Source: Texcoconibacillus texcoconensis (lineage in GTDB: Bacteria > Bacillota > Bacilli > Bacillales > Salisediminibacteriaceae). Taken from it: a DNA stretch of 64,000 bases. How positions within the stretch are numbered: the stretch's first letter is position 1; the number at the start of each line of letters is the position of its first letter. Where the stretch lies: NCBI RefSeq assembly GCF_014202575.1, contig NZ_JACHHB010000001.1, forward strand, positions 248,001-312,000, read 5' to 3'. The notes under the pieces are model-generated. The model had not been told where the DNA came from and ran no database searches. It saw only the letters and a program-made list of their open reading frames with translations. Shown here piece after piece: positions 49,784-60,594 of this stretch. Position numbers and translations under genes: made by a program.

Positions 49784-49896
49784 ATTTTCACCCTCCTAAT
49801 CAAAGTGGTCATCGTTACAGTGCCGAAAACTGGTTATACGAACATCTCACATCACCGATAACTTAAAAACAATTTCTACACTGCGGTTGTTTATTT

Positions 49897-50020
49897 TAAA
49901 AAAGACACCCTACGTGGTTGTACGTCTGGGTGCCTGTTTAGGAGAAATGGAAAAGATCTACGTATCCCTTCCGATTCTGAGTTGCACCCTTTTAAGCCTC
50001 ACGGGACTTGTTTAAAGGAT
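49897..50020 (-). promoter_or_regulatory. PyrR-controlled attenuator 3 (pyrP-pyrB gap)
   Basis: On the minus strand the PyrR-binding hairpin has the loop AGTCCCGTGAGGCT (about 49994-50008) closed by CCTTT and AAAAGG. GGGTGC just after it can pair with GCACCC of the terminator, giving the antiterminator. The terminator (49897-49938) pairs GACACCC-like arms and ends TTTTTT. With UMP/UTP-bound PyrR the terminator wins. Confidence 0.92.
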
Positions 50021-50026
50021 AAAGAG

Positions 50027-51358
50027 TTATACAATTTTGTGATTCTTTCGGTCGTGTTCATCTGCATCGAACAGCTTTCCACTCGTGATATCTTTTTCAC
50101 GACCAGGTAAGATCATGTTTAAGATCACACCAATGATGGCTGCAAGTGCCATTCCCGCTATTTCAACATCCTCACCTATTGGGATAAACGCCCCACCAAT
50201 ACCGATGACGAGAATGACAGAAGCAATGATCATGTTTCGTTTTATCCCTAAGTCAATTTGGTTATCAATTAACATCCGCATTCCGTTTGATGCGATAATC
50301 CCGAAAAGTAATATTGATACACCACCCATGACTGCATCAGGTGTTGCTGCAATCAGCTCCGTGATTTTACCAATAAAGCCGAAAGCGACAGCAAACAACG
50401 CTGCACCAGCAATGACCCATACGCTAAAGACTCGTGTTAATGATACAACCCCTACGTTTTCCCCATAAGTGGTGTTTGGTGGACCACCGAGTAAGGATGA
50501 AATCACTGTCGCAACACCATCACCAAACAAAGAGCGATGTAAACCAGGTTTTTTAATAAAGTTTTTTTCTACGACTTTACTTAACACCATCTGGTCACCG
50601 ATATGTTCTGATATTGTTACAAGCGCGATCGGCACCATAATCCAAACGATCTCCCAATGAAATTGTGGTGTGTATGTTGCAAATGGAATGATAAAGTCTG
50701 GTACTTGAATCCACGCTGCCTCTTGAACACCGGTAAAGTCAACGAGCCCTTGGATAGCAGCATACGTGTAGCCACCAATGATACCGATCAAAATCGGAAT
50801 AAGTCCGAAAAATCCTCGTAAAAATGCTGCTGCGATAACAGTAATCGCCAGTGTAACAAGCGCTGTTGAAAAGTGAACCCAACTAAATTCCGCGTCTGTA
50901 CCTGGTACAAACATCGCCATATCAATCGCAGTTGTCGCAAGTCCTAAGCCTATCACCATAATCACTGGGCCAACGACAATCGGTGGGAGCAAGTTCATTA
51001 ACCATTGAACCCCTGTAAAACGAATCGTTAATGCAACTGCGCCATAAACAATACCCGCGACGAAACTTCCGATCATTGCTCCTTCTGGACCTCCGACCGT
51101 CATCGCTGCAATAAGTGGGGCAATAAAAGCAAAGGATGACCCTAAGTAAGCAGGGATTTGTCCGCGCGTCACAATTAAGTAAGCGAGCGTCCCTAAGCCG
51201 CTTGATACAAGTGCAACAGCTGGTGGCAACTCAACTAATAACGGAACTAATATCGTCGCACCAAACATCGCAAAAAGATGCTGAATGCTTAGCATCACCC
51301 ATTTATCAAAGCGTGGCACTTCTTTTACCCCGACTTGTTTATTCGTAAATTGACTCAA
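50027..51358 (-). CDS. pyrP: Uracil permease
   Basis: PyrP is a proton-coupled uracil importer of the NCS2 (UraA) family. It has 443 aa and about 14 membrane helices. The N-terminal HLFAMFGATILVPLL and the two half-helices typical of UraA are visible, with the substrate motif around ALVTISEHIGDQM. The start is TTG at 51358 with AGGAGG 8 nt upstream. It is flanked on both sides by PyrR attenuators. Confidence 0.95.
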   Translation of the reverse strand: MSQFTNKQVGVKEVPRFDKWVMLSIQHLFAMFGATILVPLLVELPPAVALVSSGLGTLAYLIVTRGQIPAYLGSSFAFIAPLIAAMTVGGPEGAMIGSFVAGIVYGAVALTIRFTGVQWLMNLLPPIVVGPVIMVIGLGLATTAIDMAMFVPGTDAEFSWVHFSTALVTLAITVIAAAFLRGFFGLIPILIGIIGGYTYAAIQGLVDFTGVQEAAWIQVPDFIIPFATYTPQFHWEIVWIMVPIALVTISEHIGDQMVLSKVVEKNFIKKPGLHRSLFGDGVATVISSLLGGPPNTTYGENVGVVSLTRVFSVWVIAGAALFAVAFGFIGKITELIAATPDAVMGGVSILLFGIIASNGMRMLIDNQIDLGIKRNMIIASVILVIGIGGAFIPIGEDVEIAGMALAAIIGVILNMILPGREKDITSGKLFDADEHDRKNHKIV

Positions 51359-51383
51359 TTTTTATTCCTCCTCTATGATGATA

Positions 51384-52186
<803 letters not shown>

Positions 52187-52204
52187 ATGATTTTATTTGA
52201 TGTA

Positions 52205-52233
52205 AGTATGGCAAAAAAACAAGCAGTTGTCAA
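52205..52233 (-). promoter_or_regulatory. pyr operon promoter
   Basis: -35 TTGACA (52228-52233), a 17-bp spacer and -10 CATACT (52205-52210) on the minus strand. The -35 overlaps the stop codon of rluD. Transcription would start about 20 bp before the first PyrR hairpin. Confidence 0.88.
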
Positions 52234-53147
52234 GTAGAAGCTTGTCTTAGTTTGCCAAGACAACTCGAAAAATCATCGGGAAGAGGTGCAGTGAACGTCA
52301 TTTCTTCATTTGTCTTTGGGTGTTTTAAGCGCAGTTCGCCTGCATGCAACGCTTGCCCTTCAATGGGAAGTTTCATCTTCCGTCTCGGCCCATACTTTGG
52401 ATCGCCAATAATTGGGTGTTTTATATACTGGAAATGAACACGAATTTGGTGAGTGCGTCCCGTTTCTAAATGACAAGCAACGAGTGTCTGTTCCCCTAGA
52501 CGTTCTTGTACTTCAAAGTGGGTCACCGCATCTTTCGCGTTTTTCGATGTTACAGTATATTTTTGACGGTCGTTTGGGTCTCGACCGATCGGTGCATCGA
52601 TTGTTCCTTCATCATGCTTCATCGTGCCATTAACGATTGCAAAGTACTTACGCTCAACTAATTTTTGCTCAAGTTGTTTTGCTAGTGATACATGTGCTGC
52701 ATCGGATTTTGCGACAACGAGTAAACCTGAAGTATCTTTATCAATTCGGTGCACGATACCAGGACGCATTTCTCCATTAATGCCCGATAGGTCATCACAA
52801 TGAGCAAGTAATGCATTGACAAGTGTTCCACTTTGATGGCCTGGTGAAGGATGAACGACCATTCCACGTCTTTTATTTACGACAAGCAAATCACTGTCTT
52901 CATAAACAATATCAAGTGGGATCAATTCTGGCTGAATATCAACAGGTTTTGCTTCTGGTTCATAAACGACGATAACGTCTCCTTCGTGCAATTTATCACT
53001 TGCTTTCGCGGTTTTCCCGTTAACTGTCACCTGACCATCTTTGATCCACTTTTGTACCCCTGATCTCGACCAAGACGACGCTTGCTCAATTAACCATTTA
53101 TCAATTCGAATACGATTTTGTTGTTGGAAAGTAAAAGTATGCTCCAT
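52230..53147 (-). CDS. rluD: RluD-type 23S rRNA/tRNA pseudouridine synthase (YlyB)
   Basis: RluA/RluD-family pseudouridine synthase of 305 aa. The N-terminal S4 RNA-binding domain (residues 15-75, SRSGVQKWIKDGQVTVNG) is followed by the catalytic domain. The catalytic Asp is in HRIDKDTSGLLVVAK, and GRTHQIRVHF and HPIIGDPKYG follow. YlyB modifies large-subunit rRNA in B. subtilis by inference. The ATG at 53147 overlaps the lspA stop; another ATG at 53150 is directly adjacent. Confidence 0.93.
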   Translation of the reverse strand: MEHTFTFQQQNRIRIDKWLIEQASSWSRSGVQKWIKDGQVTVNGKTAKASDKLHEGDVIVVYEPEAKPVDIQPELIPLDIVYEDSDLLVVNKRRGMVVHPSPGHQSGTLVNALLAHCDDLSGINGEMRPGIVHRIDKDTSGLLVVAKSDAAHVSLAKQLEQKLVERKYFAIVNGTMKHDEGTIDAPIGRDPNDRQKYTVTSKNAKDAVTHFEVQERLGEQTLVACHLETGRTHQIRVHFQYIKHPIIGDPKYGPRRKMKLPIEGQALHAGELRLKHPKTNEEMTFTAPLPDDFSSCLGKLRQAST

Positions 53148-53617
53148 CATTTTTCATTCTTCCTTTGCTCGACATCTTCACGTAAAATAATGATAATAAG
53201 TATACCCACACCGATAACCAAGGCCATATCGGCTACGTTAAATATTGGGTAATTATATGTAAAAATAAATACATCGATAAAGTCGACAACTTCTCCTTGA
53301 AGTACGCGATCTATAAAGTTTCCAATCGCCCCTCCTAATACGAGGCCAAGTGCTGTACCTAGCCATTTGCGTCCTCTTGCTTCCTTATGCAAGTAATATA
53401 TAACAAATCCTATGACAAATATGGTAACGATGTAAAAAAACCACATTTGTCCTTGTAAAATACCAAAAGCTGCACCTTCGTTTCGATGTGATGTCCAATA
53501 GAAAAACCCTTCAATAATTGGTATCCTTTCACCAACATTCATATTTTGAACGACGAGCCATTTTGTCCATTGATCAATGGCAATCACCGCAATCGCTATG
53601 ATGTAATAAACGACCAC
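53147..53617 (-). CDS. lspA: Lipoprotein signal peptidase (SPase II)
   Basis: LspA cleaves signal peptides of diacylglyceryl-modified prolipoproteins. It has 156 aa and four membrane helices. The two catalytic aspartates lie in [19 protein letters not shown] and FNVADMALV. The start is GTG at 53617: GGAGG lies 7 nt upstream and the protein then begins directly with its first helix. A longer frame to 53674 adds a soluble stretch over the ribosome site and the preceding terminator. Confidence 0.95.
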   Translation of the reverse strand: MVVYYIIAIAVIAIDQWTKWLVVQNMNVGERIPIIEGFFYWTSHRNEGAAFGILQGQMWFFYIVTIFVIGFVIYYLHKEARGRKWLGTALGLVLGGAIGNFIDRVLQGEVVDFIDVFIFTYNYPIFNVADMALVIGVGILIIIILREDVEQRKNEK

Positions 53618-53649
53618 TTCCGTTCCTCCATTCCCTCTAACGTTTACCA

Positions 53650-53695
53650 AAAAGGGGACAGCCCCCCATTCCAAAAAAATGGGTAGGCTCCCTAT
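53650..53695 (-). terminator. Terminator after the YlyA-like gene
   Basis: AGGGAGCC-ACCCATT pairs with AATGGG-GGCT-CCCC, followed by TTTTT on the minus strand. It includes the stop region of the YlyA-like gene and ends 30 bp before the lspA start. Confidence 0.75.
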
Positions 53696-54378
53696 TCATC
53701 TTCGCCTTCTTGAAAAATTCTTTCTAATGATTGGTTTACATACTCTTTATAATGTTCGTTCCGTTGGAATTGAACACTATCCGCACCACGATAGCCATCC
53801 ATATCTGTTGAAACAAAGGCTTCGATTTCTTCGACATAGCCAATAAATTCATCAGCAATTTCCACGGCTTCAATTTCATTAATACCATCAGCTGTATTCC
53901 AAACGGCTACTGCTTGATACGAGTCCTCCGCGTCAAATTGTGTCTCACGGTCATCGGTATCATAGTTATAACGTCCAAATCCACCAAGTACATCCTCTTC
54001 AACAGGACGGTCATTCGCGACTTTCGTTGATTCTTCTGCATCAACCAATGTATTGGCTACTGGGTTGGCTTCGAGTCGTTCGATTGGAATAGGCTCCCCT
54101 GTAATCACACAATATCCGTACGTTCCATTATCCATTCGTTCTAAAGCGGCTTCGACTTTCTGCAACTCATGTTGCATTCTGTGACGTAAGGCATCATCTT
54201 TTGCTCGTTCATATATTTCTGTTCCTGAATCAGCGGGATGATTATCATACTGTGACAATTCTCCTGTAGCATCGGACAATGACCTTTCTTTACGCCAGTT
54301 TCGTTCTTCTTCTAGAGAAGATTGTAGCCGATCACGCTCACTCTCTAGTTCGTGACGAATCTTTTCAAGTGATGTCAT
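53692..54378 (-). CDS. TraR/DksA-like protein (YteA/YlyA type) with lost zinc finger
   Basis: Protein of 228 aa related to the TraR/DksA C4 zinc-finger family (YteA/YlyA of Bacillus). Members bind RNA polymerase or act in sporulation; the role of this protein is unknown. Residues 1-85 form a helical coiled region. [26 protein letters not shown] corresponds, in shorter blocks, to the family zinc finger. Only the first of the four cysteines remains (near residue 94), so zinc binding is unlikely. The C-terminal 110 residues are acidic. It lies between ileS and lspA, the ylyA position. The ATG at 54378 follows AAAGGGGAG. Confidence 0.8.
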   Translation of the reverse strand: MTSLEKIRHELESERDRLQSSLEEERNWRKERSLSDATGELSQYDNHPADSGTEIYERAKDDALRHRMQHELQKVEAALERMDNGTYGYCVITGEPIPIERLEANPVANTLVDAEESTKVANDRPVEEDVLGGFGRYNYDTDDRETQFDAEDSYQAVAVWNTADGINEIEAVEIADEFIGYVEEIEAFVSTDMDGYRGADSVQFQRNEHYKEYVNQSLERIFQEGEDE

Positions 54379-54496
54379 GATGCTGCTCCCCTTTCCCGAG
54401 TCTTGGTCGACTCAGTGTTAGGTTAGCCGATAACAAGAGGAATAGTCGCTGAAACATTTGCTATCATTGGACGCATTCACCGTTTTAAACCTTGGA

Positions 54497-54578
54497 AAAA
54501 AGACGACTAGCCAGTCGCTGAAATAACCATCATGTTCTTCTTTCAGCAAATTTGACTTAGCATAGCCGTCCAAATTTC
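54497..54578 (-). terminator. Terminator after ileS
   Basis: GACGGCTA and TAGTCGTC are the outer arms on the minus strand, with a TTTTTT tract following and further partial pairing inside the long loop. It is the only candidate in the 211-bp gap after ileS. Confidence 0.55.
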
Positions 54579-54589
54579 ATCTTAAAATG

Positions 54590-57352
54590 TTATGAGTAGT
54601 GGTTTGTAACCGTTTCTGCACAACGAGGGCAAAGCGTTGGATGCTCTTCTACACGCCCAACTTCCTCTGTTACATACCAACAACGTTGACAAGTCTCACC
54701 CTCAGCAGGTTCAACATGTACAGCTAATTGTTCATATCGATTCGCCTCTTCTGGGGCTTCGTTCACCCCATCAACGACGTTAACGCGAGAAACGATAAAC
54801 AACTTCGTTAAGTCACCAACAGAACGCAAGATGTTCGCATCTTCTTCATTAGCATAAATCGTAACCGCTGCTGTCAGTGATTTCCCAACCTTCTTTTCAT
54901 TCCTAGCTTCTTCAAGTGCTTTATACACTTCATCTCTCAACGCATTAAATGTTTGCCATTTTTGTTTTAATTCTGAGGATGTAGGTACATCCGTAGCTTC
55001 AGGCATATCTGTTAACTGAACGCTATCTTCTTCGACCTCAGGAATGAACTGCCAAACTTCTTCCGTTGTATGAGATAAAATCGGTGATAATAATTTTGTT
55101 AACGAAACGAGAACATCATACATCACCGTTTGAATTGCGCGGCGCGCAGGATGGTTAGCATGTTCACAGTAAAGCGTATCTTTTGCAATATCCATGTAGA
55201 ATGAACTTAGGTCAATTGTACAGAAATTGTGGATCGTATTATATACACTTGCAAATTGGTAATGATCATACGCACTTCTCACGTCATTGATAATTTCTTG
55301 TAAACGAACACTCATGTATTGGTCTAATTCAGATAATTCATCATCTGATACACGGTCTGTTGACGGTGTAAAGTCATGTAAGTTTCCATGTAAAAAGCGT
55401 AGCGTGTTACGGATTTTACGGTAAACTTCAGCCACTTGCTTTAAGATCGCATCAGATAAACGCACATCCGCTTGATAATCGACAGATGCTGTCCATAAGC
55501 GTAAGATATCTGCCCCAAGTTGCTTCATCACCTTATTTGGGACAATAACGTTTCCTAATGATTTACTCATCTTTCGTCCATCACCATCTAGTGTAAAGCC
55601 GTGACTAATGACGGATTTATAAGGAGCTTTTCCAGTGACAGCTACCGATGTTGAAAGTGAAGAGTTAAACCAACCACGATATTGGTCAGAACCTTCGATA
55701 TAAACATCTGCTGGTCTTTGCAAGTCTTCGCGTTCTTCTAATACGGCTTGGTGTGAAGAACCAGAGTCGAACCACACATCCATAATATCCGTTTCTTTTG
55801 TAAACTCCCCATTTGGACTGTGACTAGACGTAAAGCCTTCAGGAAGTAAATCTTTCGCTTCCCATTCGAACCAAATATTTGACCCGTGTTGACGGAATAA
55901 GTTAGATACGTGCTCAATCGTCTCATCTGTTACGATCGCTTCGTTATCTTCACCGTAAAAGATCGGAATCGGTACTCCCCATGCACGCTGACGAGAAATA
56001 CACCAGTCACCACGGTCACGGACCATATTATACAAACGCGTTTCGCCCCATTTTGGCAGCCATTCTACATTATTAACGGCTTTAAGCAATTCGTCGCGAA
56101 TATCATTGATGGAAGCAAACCATTGATATGTTGCTCGGAAAATAACTGGCTTTTTCGTACGCCAGTCATGTGGATAGGTATGGGTAATAAAGTTTAAATT
56201 CAACAGCGCGCCTTTTTCCTCTAACGCTTCTGTAATTGGCTTGTTTGCTTTATCGTAAAACATGCCTTCAAATTGTGGTGCTTCTTCTGTCATCACACCT
56301 TGATCATTCACTGGGCATAAAACATCAAGGCCATATTTTTGTCCGACGACGTAGTCATCTTCACCATGACCAGGTGCTGTATGTACGCACCCAGTACCTG
56401 CATCAAGTGTGACATGATCCCCTAAAATCACAAGGGAGTCTCGTTCATATAGTGGGTGCTTAGCCACTGTGTTTTCTAACTCTTGCCCTTTGAACGATTT
56501 GATGATTTCTGCTTCCTCCCATTCTAACGCCTCTTTTAACGTAGAAAGGAGACCTTCAGCAACGATATATTTTGCATCTTTTTCTTTCACAACAACATAA
56601 TCGAGGTTTGGATGAAGGCTGATCGCTAAGTTAGCAGGAATTGTCCAAGGGGTTGTCGTCCAAATAACGAATTGCTCATCACCGTCAAGAACATTTTTAC
56701 CATCTTTTACTGGAAATCCGACGTAAATCGATGGTGAGCGCTTATCATGGTATTCAATTTCCGCTTCTGCTAATGCCGACTCAGAAGAAGGAGACCAATA
56801 GACAGGCTTTTTCCCTTTATAAATATAACCACGTTTCGCCATTTCACCAAACACTTTAATTTGCTGCGCTTCATATTCATTGTTCAATGTAATGTATGGG
56901 TTTTCCCAATCTCCACGAACACCTAGGCGCTTAAATTGTTCGCGTTGACGATCGACTTGCTCAAGTGCATATGCTTCACATTTATCACGAAATTCAGCGG
57001 TCGTTAATTTCTTACGATCGACTTTTCCTGACTTCGTCAGTGCTGTCTCAATTGGTAAACCATGAGTATCCCAACCCGGAACGTAAGGTGCGTGGTATCC
57101 ACTCATTGATTTGTATCGGACGATAAAATCTTTCAAAAGCTTGTTTAGAGCATGTCCCATATGGATATCACCATTTGCGTATGGTGGCCCATCATGAAGA
57201 ACAAAAAGCGGCCTTCCTTCGGTGCGCTCTTGAACTTTTTTATACATTTGTTCATCTTCCCATTGCTTTTGCATCTCTGGTTCCCGATTTGGAAGGTTCC
57301 CTTTCATCGGAAACGCGGTTTTTGGCATTAACAGTGTTTCTTTATAACTCAT
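54590..57352 (-). CDS. ileS: Isoleucyl-tRNA synthetase
   Basis: IleS charges tRNA-Ile and edits valine. It has 920 aa, the usual bacterial length. The HIGH motif is [12 protein letters not shown] near residue 57. The CP1 editing domain has [12 protein letters not shown] and [15 protein letters not shown]. The KMSKS loop is [11 protein letters not shown]. The C-terminal zinc site is CQRCW with CPRC. It is a eubacterial type 1 enzyme with the C-terminal zinc domain, so sensitivity to mupirocin is expected. It is preceded by a T-box leader with an Ile specifier. Confidence 0.98.
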   Translation of the reverse strand: MSYKETLLMPKTAFPMKGNLPNREPEMQKQWEDEQMYKKVQERTEGRPLFVLHDGPPYANGDIHMGHALNKLLKDFIVRYKSMSGYHAPYVPGWDTHGLPIETALTKSGKVDRKKLTTAEFRDKCEAYALEQVDRQREQFKRLGVRGDWENPYITLNNEYEAQQIKVFGEMAKRGYIYKGKKPVYWSPSSESALAEAEIEYHDKRSPSIYVGFPVKDGKNVLDGDEQFVIWTTTPWTIPANLAISLHPNLDYVVVKEKDAKYIVAEGLLSTLKEALEWEEAEIIKSFKGQELENTVAKHPLYERDSLVILGDHVTLDAGTGCVHTAPGHGEDDYVVGQKYGLDVLCPVNDQGVMTEEAPQFEGMFYDKANKPITEALEEKGALLNLNFITHTYPHDWRTKKPVIFRATYQWFASINDIRDELLKAVNNVEWLPKWGETRLYNMVRDRGDWCISRQRAWGVPIPIFYGEDNEAIVTDETIEHVSNLFRQHGSNIWFEWEAKDLLPEGFTSSHSPNGEFTKETDIMDVWFDSGSSHQAVLEEREDLQRPADVYIEGSDQYRGWFNSSLSTSVAVTGKAPYKSVISHGFTLDGDGRKMSKSLGNVIVPNKVMKQLGADILRLWTASVDYQADVRLSDAILKQVAEVYRKIRNTLRFLHGNLHDFTPSTDRVSDDELSELDQYMSVRLQEIINDVRSAYDHYQFASVYNTIHNFCTIDLSSFYMDIAKDTLYCEHANHPARRAIQTVMYDVLVSLTKLLSPILSHTTEEVWQFIPEVEEDSVQLTDMPEATDVPTSSELKQKWQTFNALRDEVYKALEEARNEKKVGKSLTAAVTIYANEEDANILRSVGDLTKLFIVSRVNVVDGVNEAPEEANRYEQLAVHVEPAEGETCQRCWYVTEEVGRVEEHPTLCPRCAETVTNHYS

Positions 57353-57421
57353 CGTGGTCCTCCTTTATTGTTCAATGATCAATCGAAAATAAAACGTAAA
57401 CGCCCATAGGCAACGACAAAT

Positions 57422-57682
57422 AAAAAAACCTTCCCATCCGACATAGGGACGAGAAGGTTAACCGTGGTACCACCCTAATGAACATCGTACACAGGTGTGC
57501 ACTTTTGTTCACTCTAAACAAATAACGGTTGAAAGCCGTCGTAGCCTACTAAAAAGCGAGTGGTCGCTCTCGTTCAGTACGAAACTCTAGGGTGATCTTC
57601 CCTATTGATTTATCCACTAGGCTCTCACCATCCCTAGCTCGCTAAAGGACACAATCAAAGGTACTCTCCCTATCATCGTCTC
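57422..57682 (-). ncRNA. T-box leader, isoleucine specifier
   Basis: The minus strand reads stem I with GAGAGTA and GGGATGGTGAGAG (AGUA bulge and GNUG-like elements). The specifier bulge follows, GAAGATCACC, with the ATC (Ile) codon at 57594-57596. The T-box AGGGTGGTACCACGG (57462-57476) and the terminator AACCTTC...GGAAGGTT with TTTTTT (57422-57460) come next. Uncharged tRNA-Ile stabilises the antiterminator and turns on ileS. Confidence 0.96.
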
Positions 57683-57720
57683 ATATATACATGATCATAT
57701 CATATCTTAATTATGAAAGC

Positions 57721-57750
57721 ATTATATGATAAACCGAGAAAAAACGTCAA
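57721..57750 (-). promoter_or_regulatory. ileS promoter
   Basis: -35 TTGACG (57745-57750), an 18-bp spacer and consensus -10 TATAAT (57721-57726) on the minus strand, directly after the divIVA stop and about 40 bp ahead of stem I of the T-box. Confidence 0.85.
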
Positions 57751-57751
57751 G

Positions 57752-58261
57752 TTAGCCTTTCACATTCTCCATTTCTTCTTCCGTTTCATCATCTTCTAAT
57801 GGTTTACTAATGTCATCCCACTCTTCAGTATTAAGCATGTCCAATTGTGCTTCTAAAAGCATTTTGAAACGCATACGATATACCGAAGCCTGTTTCTTTA
57901 ACTCTTCATTTTCAAGAGAAATCTTTCTAGATTTCGATAGCGCCTCATTGATGATTCGGTCGGCATTTTTCTCGGCTTCTTTAATAATTAACTTCGACTC
58001 TTTATCCGCGTTTCGCTTCACTTCTTCAGCTGTTTCTTGAGCGACAAGAATCGATTTGTTAAGTGTTGTTTCAATATTCGAGAAATGGTTCAGTTTTTCT
58101 TCTAACTCATTGACTTTATCTTGCAATTCCTTCTTTTCACGAATCACCATTTCATAATCTTTAATGACTTGGTCTAAAAATTCATTAACTTCATCTTCAT
58201 CATAACCACGAAAGCCGCGAGTAAATACCTTATTATGGATATCCAAAGGCGTTAATGGCAT
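57752..58261 (-). CDS. divIVA: Cell division/septum-site protein DivIVA
   Basis: DivIVA binds negatively curved membrane at poles and septa, recruits MinJ/MinCD, and anchors the origin during sporulation. It has 169 aa. The N-terminal membrane-binding domain is PLTPLDIHNKVFTRGFRGYD, whose Phe and Arg insert into the membrane. EDEVNEFLDQVIKDYEM follows. The remainder is a long coiled coil with an acidic tail. The ATG at 58261 has GGAGG upstream. It ends the sepF-ylmG-ylmH-divIVA cluster. Confidence 0.97.
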   Translation of the reverse strand: MPLTPLDIHNKVFTRGFRGYDEDEVNEFLDQVIKDYEMVIREKKELQDKVNELEEKLNHFSNIETTLNKSILVAQETAEEVKRNADKESKLIIKEAEKNADRIINEALSKSRKISLENEELKKQASVYRMRFKMLLEAQLDMLNTEEWDDISKPLEDDETEEEMENVKG

Positions 58262-58357
58262 GGTGACACCTCCAAATACTTTTCGAATTTGTACACGTTA
58301 ACACTTAATAACTTTGATTCGACGTACACCAGTCAATTCCTGCATTTTATTCGATAT

Positions 58358-59131
58358 TTATTGCTGAATCCCGACACGAATTAGCAATTTTCCTTTTTTC
58401 GTTTCTCCTTCAATACCAAGTAACTTACTTCGTCCTTGACCACGAACGGACAAAACGTCACCTACACCCATTTGATAGCTCGCTTGGTCAACGACCTTCC
58501 AATTCACTTTTACTCGCTCTTTATCGAACAACGGTTTCACTTTCGCACGCGATAAGCGATAAATTTCACTCACGACCGCATCAGCACGAAGTGACGACAC
58601 CGTCATGACATTTTCGGAATATTTGCTTGATTGTTCGATCATTTTCGAAACATCGATTCTATCTAAACGAACCGAGGCTTTCGATATCGCTGTTAAATTC
58701 ATTTCTACAAATTGAGCGACGTCTTCAGCAACAACAAATTGAATTTGCCCATCATTAACTACAATATCACCGAACTTTTCTCGGCGCAAACCAATATTCA
58801 TTAATGCACCTAAAACATGACGATGCTCAAGTGTAATAAACTTTTTTGGGTAATGAACATGGTAAATCGCTAATTCAAAATCATCGTCTGTCACTTCTAT
58901 GTAAGGTGGTAAAATGAAGGCCCGTTTACGTTCGGTGTCTTCATTCCCCCCCGAAAAAACAACGTACACATCGGGACCGTTACCAATAATTGAACGGACA
59001 ATCTCTTGTTCTCGTGGATCTAAAAAATCAGTCAACTTCGGCGCATAGCGGTCGATAACATACTGCTTCCAATCCAATACTTGATCGACAAACGGTTGCT
59101 CATCACGCCGAAAATGATCGTGAATACTCAT
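58358..59131 (-). CDS. ylmH: S4-domain RNA-binding protein YlmH (RqcP)
   Basis: YlmH/RqcP is an S4-domain protein that binds 50S-peptidyl-tRNA complexes and works with RqcH in alanine tailing. It has 257 aa. The N-terminal two-thirds include HFRRDEQPFVDQVLDWK and EHRHVLGALMNIGLRREKFGD. The S4 domain covers roughly residues 180-240 (LSRAKVKPLFDKERVKVNW). The functional partner rqcH is encoded 20 kb away in the same window. Gap to ylmG is 30 bp. Confidence 0.92.
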   Translation of the reverse strand: MSIHDHFRRDEQPFVDQVLDWKQYVIDRYAPKLTDFLDPREQEIVRSIIGNGPDVYVVFSGGNEDTERKRAFILPPYIEVTDDDFELAIYHVHYPKKFITLEHRHVLGALMNIGLRREKFGDIVVNDGQIQFVVAEDVAQFVEMNLTAISKASVRLDRIDVSKMIEQSSKYSENVMTVSSLRADAVVSEIYRLSRAKVKPLFDKERVKVNWKVVDQASYQMGVGDVLSVRGQGRSKLLGIEGETKKGKLLIRVGIQQ

Positions 59132-59161
59132 CGAATTGATCCCCTCTCATTTCGGGAAACA

Positions 59162-59428
59162 TTAAAGTAGAAGATTATTAAACAACACTGTAACTCCGCG
59201 CATTGCCAAGTTCAGCACAAAAATCGCAACAATCGGAGAAATATCAATCATTCCTAATGGCGGGATGATTTTACGAAATGGTTCTAAATACGGTTCTACA
59301 ATTGAGCCTAGAAATTGTCCAAATGAGGATTCACGCGCATTTGGGACCCAAGACATAAATATGTAAATGATCACTAAAAACATATAAATCGTCATTGCAT
59401 TAATAATTAAACTACCTAACATAGCCAT
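59162..59428 (-). CDS. ylmG: YggT family membrane protein YlmG
   Basis: Small YggT-family membrane protein of 88 aa with two hydrophobic helices (residues 5-27 and 65-85) and the conserved central loop [19 protein letters not shown]. The family is linked to cell division clusters and osmotic or cation tolerance, but its mechanism is unknown. AGGTGA lies 6 nt before the ATG at 59428. It lies 10 bp after sepF. Confidence 0.92.
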   Translation of the reverse strand: MAMLGSLIINAMTIYMFLVIIYIFMSWVPNARESSFGQFLGSIVEPYLEPFRKIIPPLGMIDISPIVAIFVLNLAMRGVTVLFNNLLL

Positions 59429-59438
59429 AAAACTTCAC

Positions 59439-59882
59439 CTACCTATTATTGTTATCACTTGAAAACATATCAGAAATCGCACCTGAAACGTCTACATTAT
59501 CTGGTGTACAAAGAAAAATATTCATCCCCAGCTTCTGAATATCTCCTCCTATAGCATACACCGTTCCACTTAAAAAATCGACGATTCGTTTCGCTTGATC
59601 GTGTGAAATTCTTTGTAAATTAATAACAACTGCCTTACGGTTTTTCAATTGATCAGCAATTTCTTGCGCCTCTTCATAATGTTGGGGTTCAAGAAGAATA
59701 ACCTTGGCGTTTTGCTGAACGCTAGAAAGGCTGACGACATTATTGTTCGTTTTATTGTCATCAAGCGGTTCGAAATGTCCATTCGAATCTTCTTCAGGTA
59801 ACTCGACTTCTTCATTTATTTGATATTCATCGTAATCATCATCGAGTTCAAAAAAACGCTTGAATTTTGTTTTCAAACTCAT
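59439..59882 (-). CDS. sepF: Cell division protein SepF
   Basis: SepF anchors and bundles FtsZ; its N-terminal amphipathic helix binds the membrane. It has 147 aa. [16 protein letters not shown] is that helix, then an acidic linker, and the DUF552 core [18 protein letters not shown] with [20 protein letters not shown]. The ATG at 59882 has GGGGAG 6 nt upstream; a longer frame to 59918 begins inside ylmE. Directly downstream of ylmE. Confidence 0.95.
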   Translation of the reverse strand: MSLKTKFKRFFELDDDYDEYQINEEVELPEEDSNGHFEPLDDNKTNNNVVSLSSVQQNAKVILLEPQHYEEAQEIADQLKNRKAVVINLQRISHDQAKRIVDFLSGTVYAIGGDIQKLGMNIFLCTPDNVDVSGAISDMFSSDNNNR

Positions 59883-59910
59883 TATTTTCTCCCCATTTCT
59901 TTTAACATCA

Positions 59911-60594
59911 TTACTCATCTTCGCCCACTAATGCACTACCAATTCGGACAAATGTCGCTCCTTCTTCGATCGCAACCTCGTAGTCATTCGACATGCCCAT
60001 TGATAAATGATGACAAGGTGCATGAGAAAACTTGCTCTGTTTGACTTCCTGTTGTAATTCTTTTAAATGGCGAAAAATTGGACGTGTTTCTTCTGTGTCT
60101 TTTGCGTAAGGAGCCATCGTCATAAGACCTATAACCCGAATACTCGAGTACTTTTCTAGTTCCTCAATAAAGTTGACAGTATCCTCTGGACGAATCCCTG
60201 ATTTGGAAGATTCCCCTGAGACATTTACTTGAACAAAAGTATCAACAACCCGTCCAGGTTTTGCGCGCTTTTGAATCTCTTTCGCCAAAGAAAGACGATC
60301 TAATGAATGAATCGTATCAAATTGATCAATCATTTCTTTTACTTTCCGCGATTGAAGTTGTCCAATAAAATGCCAATTCCCTCTACCGTTTAAAGCATGC
60401 CACTTCTCCACACCTGATTCAGCGCGATTCTCACCAATATGAATAAGGCCTGCATCCAAAACTTCTTGTGTACGTTCAACGGTCGCATATTTCGTCACTG
60501 TGATAATCTCCACTTCATCACGCGACCGATGTGAACGTTCACAAGCTGCATGAATCTCCTCTTCTACTTGTTCTAGTCGTCGTTGAACACTCAT
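59911..60594 (-). CDS. ylmE: YggS family pyridoxal phosphate homeostasis protein
   Basis: YlmE/YggS binds PLP and keeps vitamin B6 and amino-acid pools in balance. It has 227 aa and an alanine-racemase-like TIM barrel. The PLP lysine is in ITVTKYA near residue 35. [23 protein letters not shown] and [25 protein letters not shown] are characteristic (in shorter blocks). The ATG at 60594 overlaps the pgeF stop by 4 bp and follows GGGGGTG. Confidence 0.95.
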   Translation of the reverse strand: MSVQRRLEQVEEEIHAACERSHRSRDEVEIITVTKYATVERTQEVLDAGLIHIGENRAESGVEKWHALNGRGNWHFIGQLQSRKVKEMIDQFDTIHSLDRLSLAKEIQKRAKPGRVVDTFVQVNVSGESSKSGIRPEDTVNFIEELEKYSSIRVIGLMTMAPYAKDTEETRPIFRHLKELQQEVKQSKFSHAPCHHLSMGMSNDYEVAIEEGATFVRIGSALVGEDE

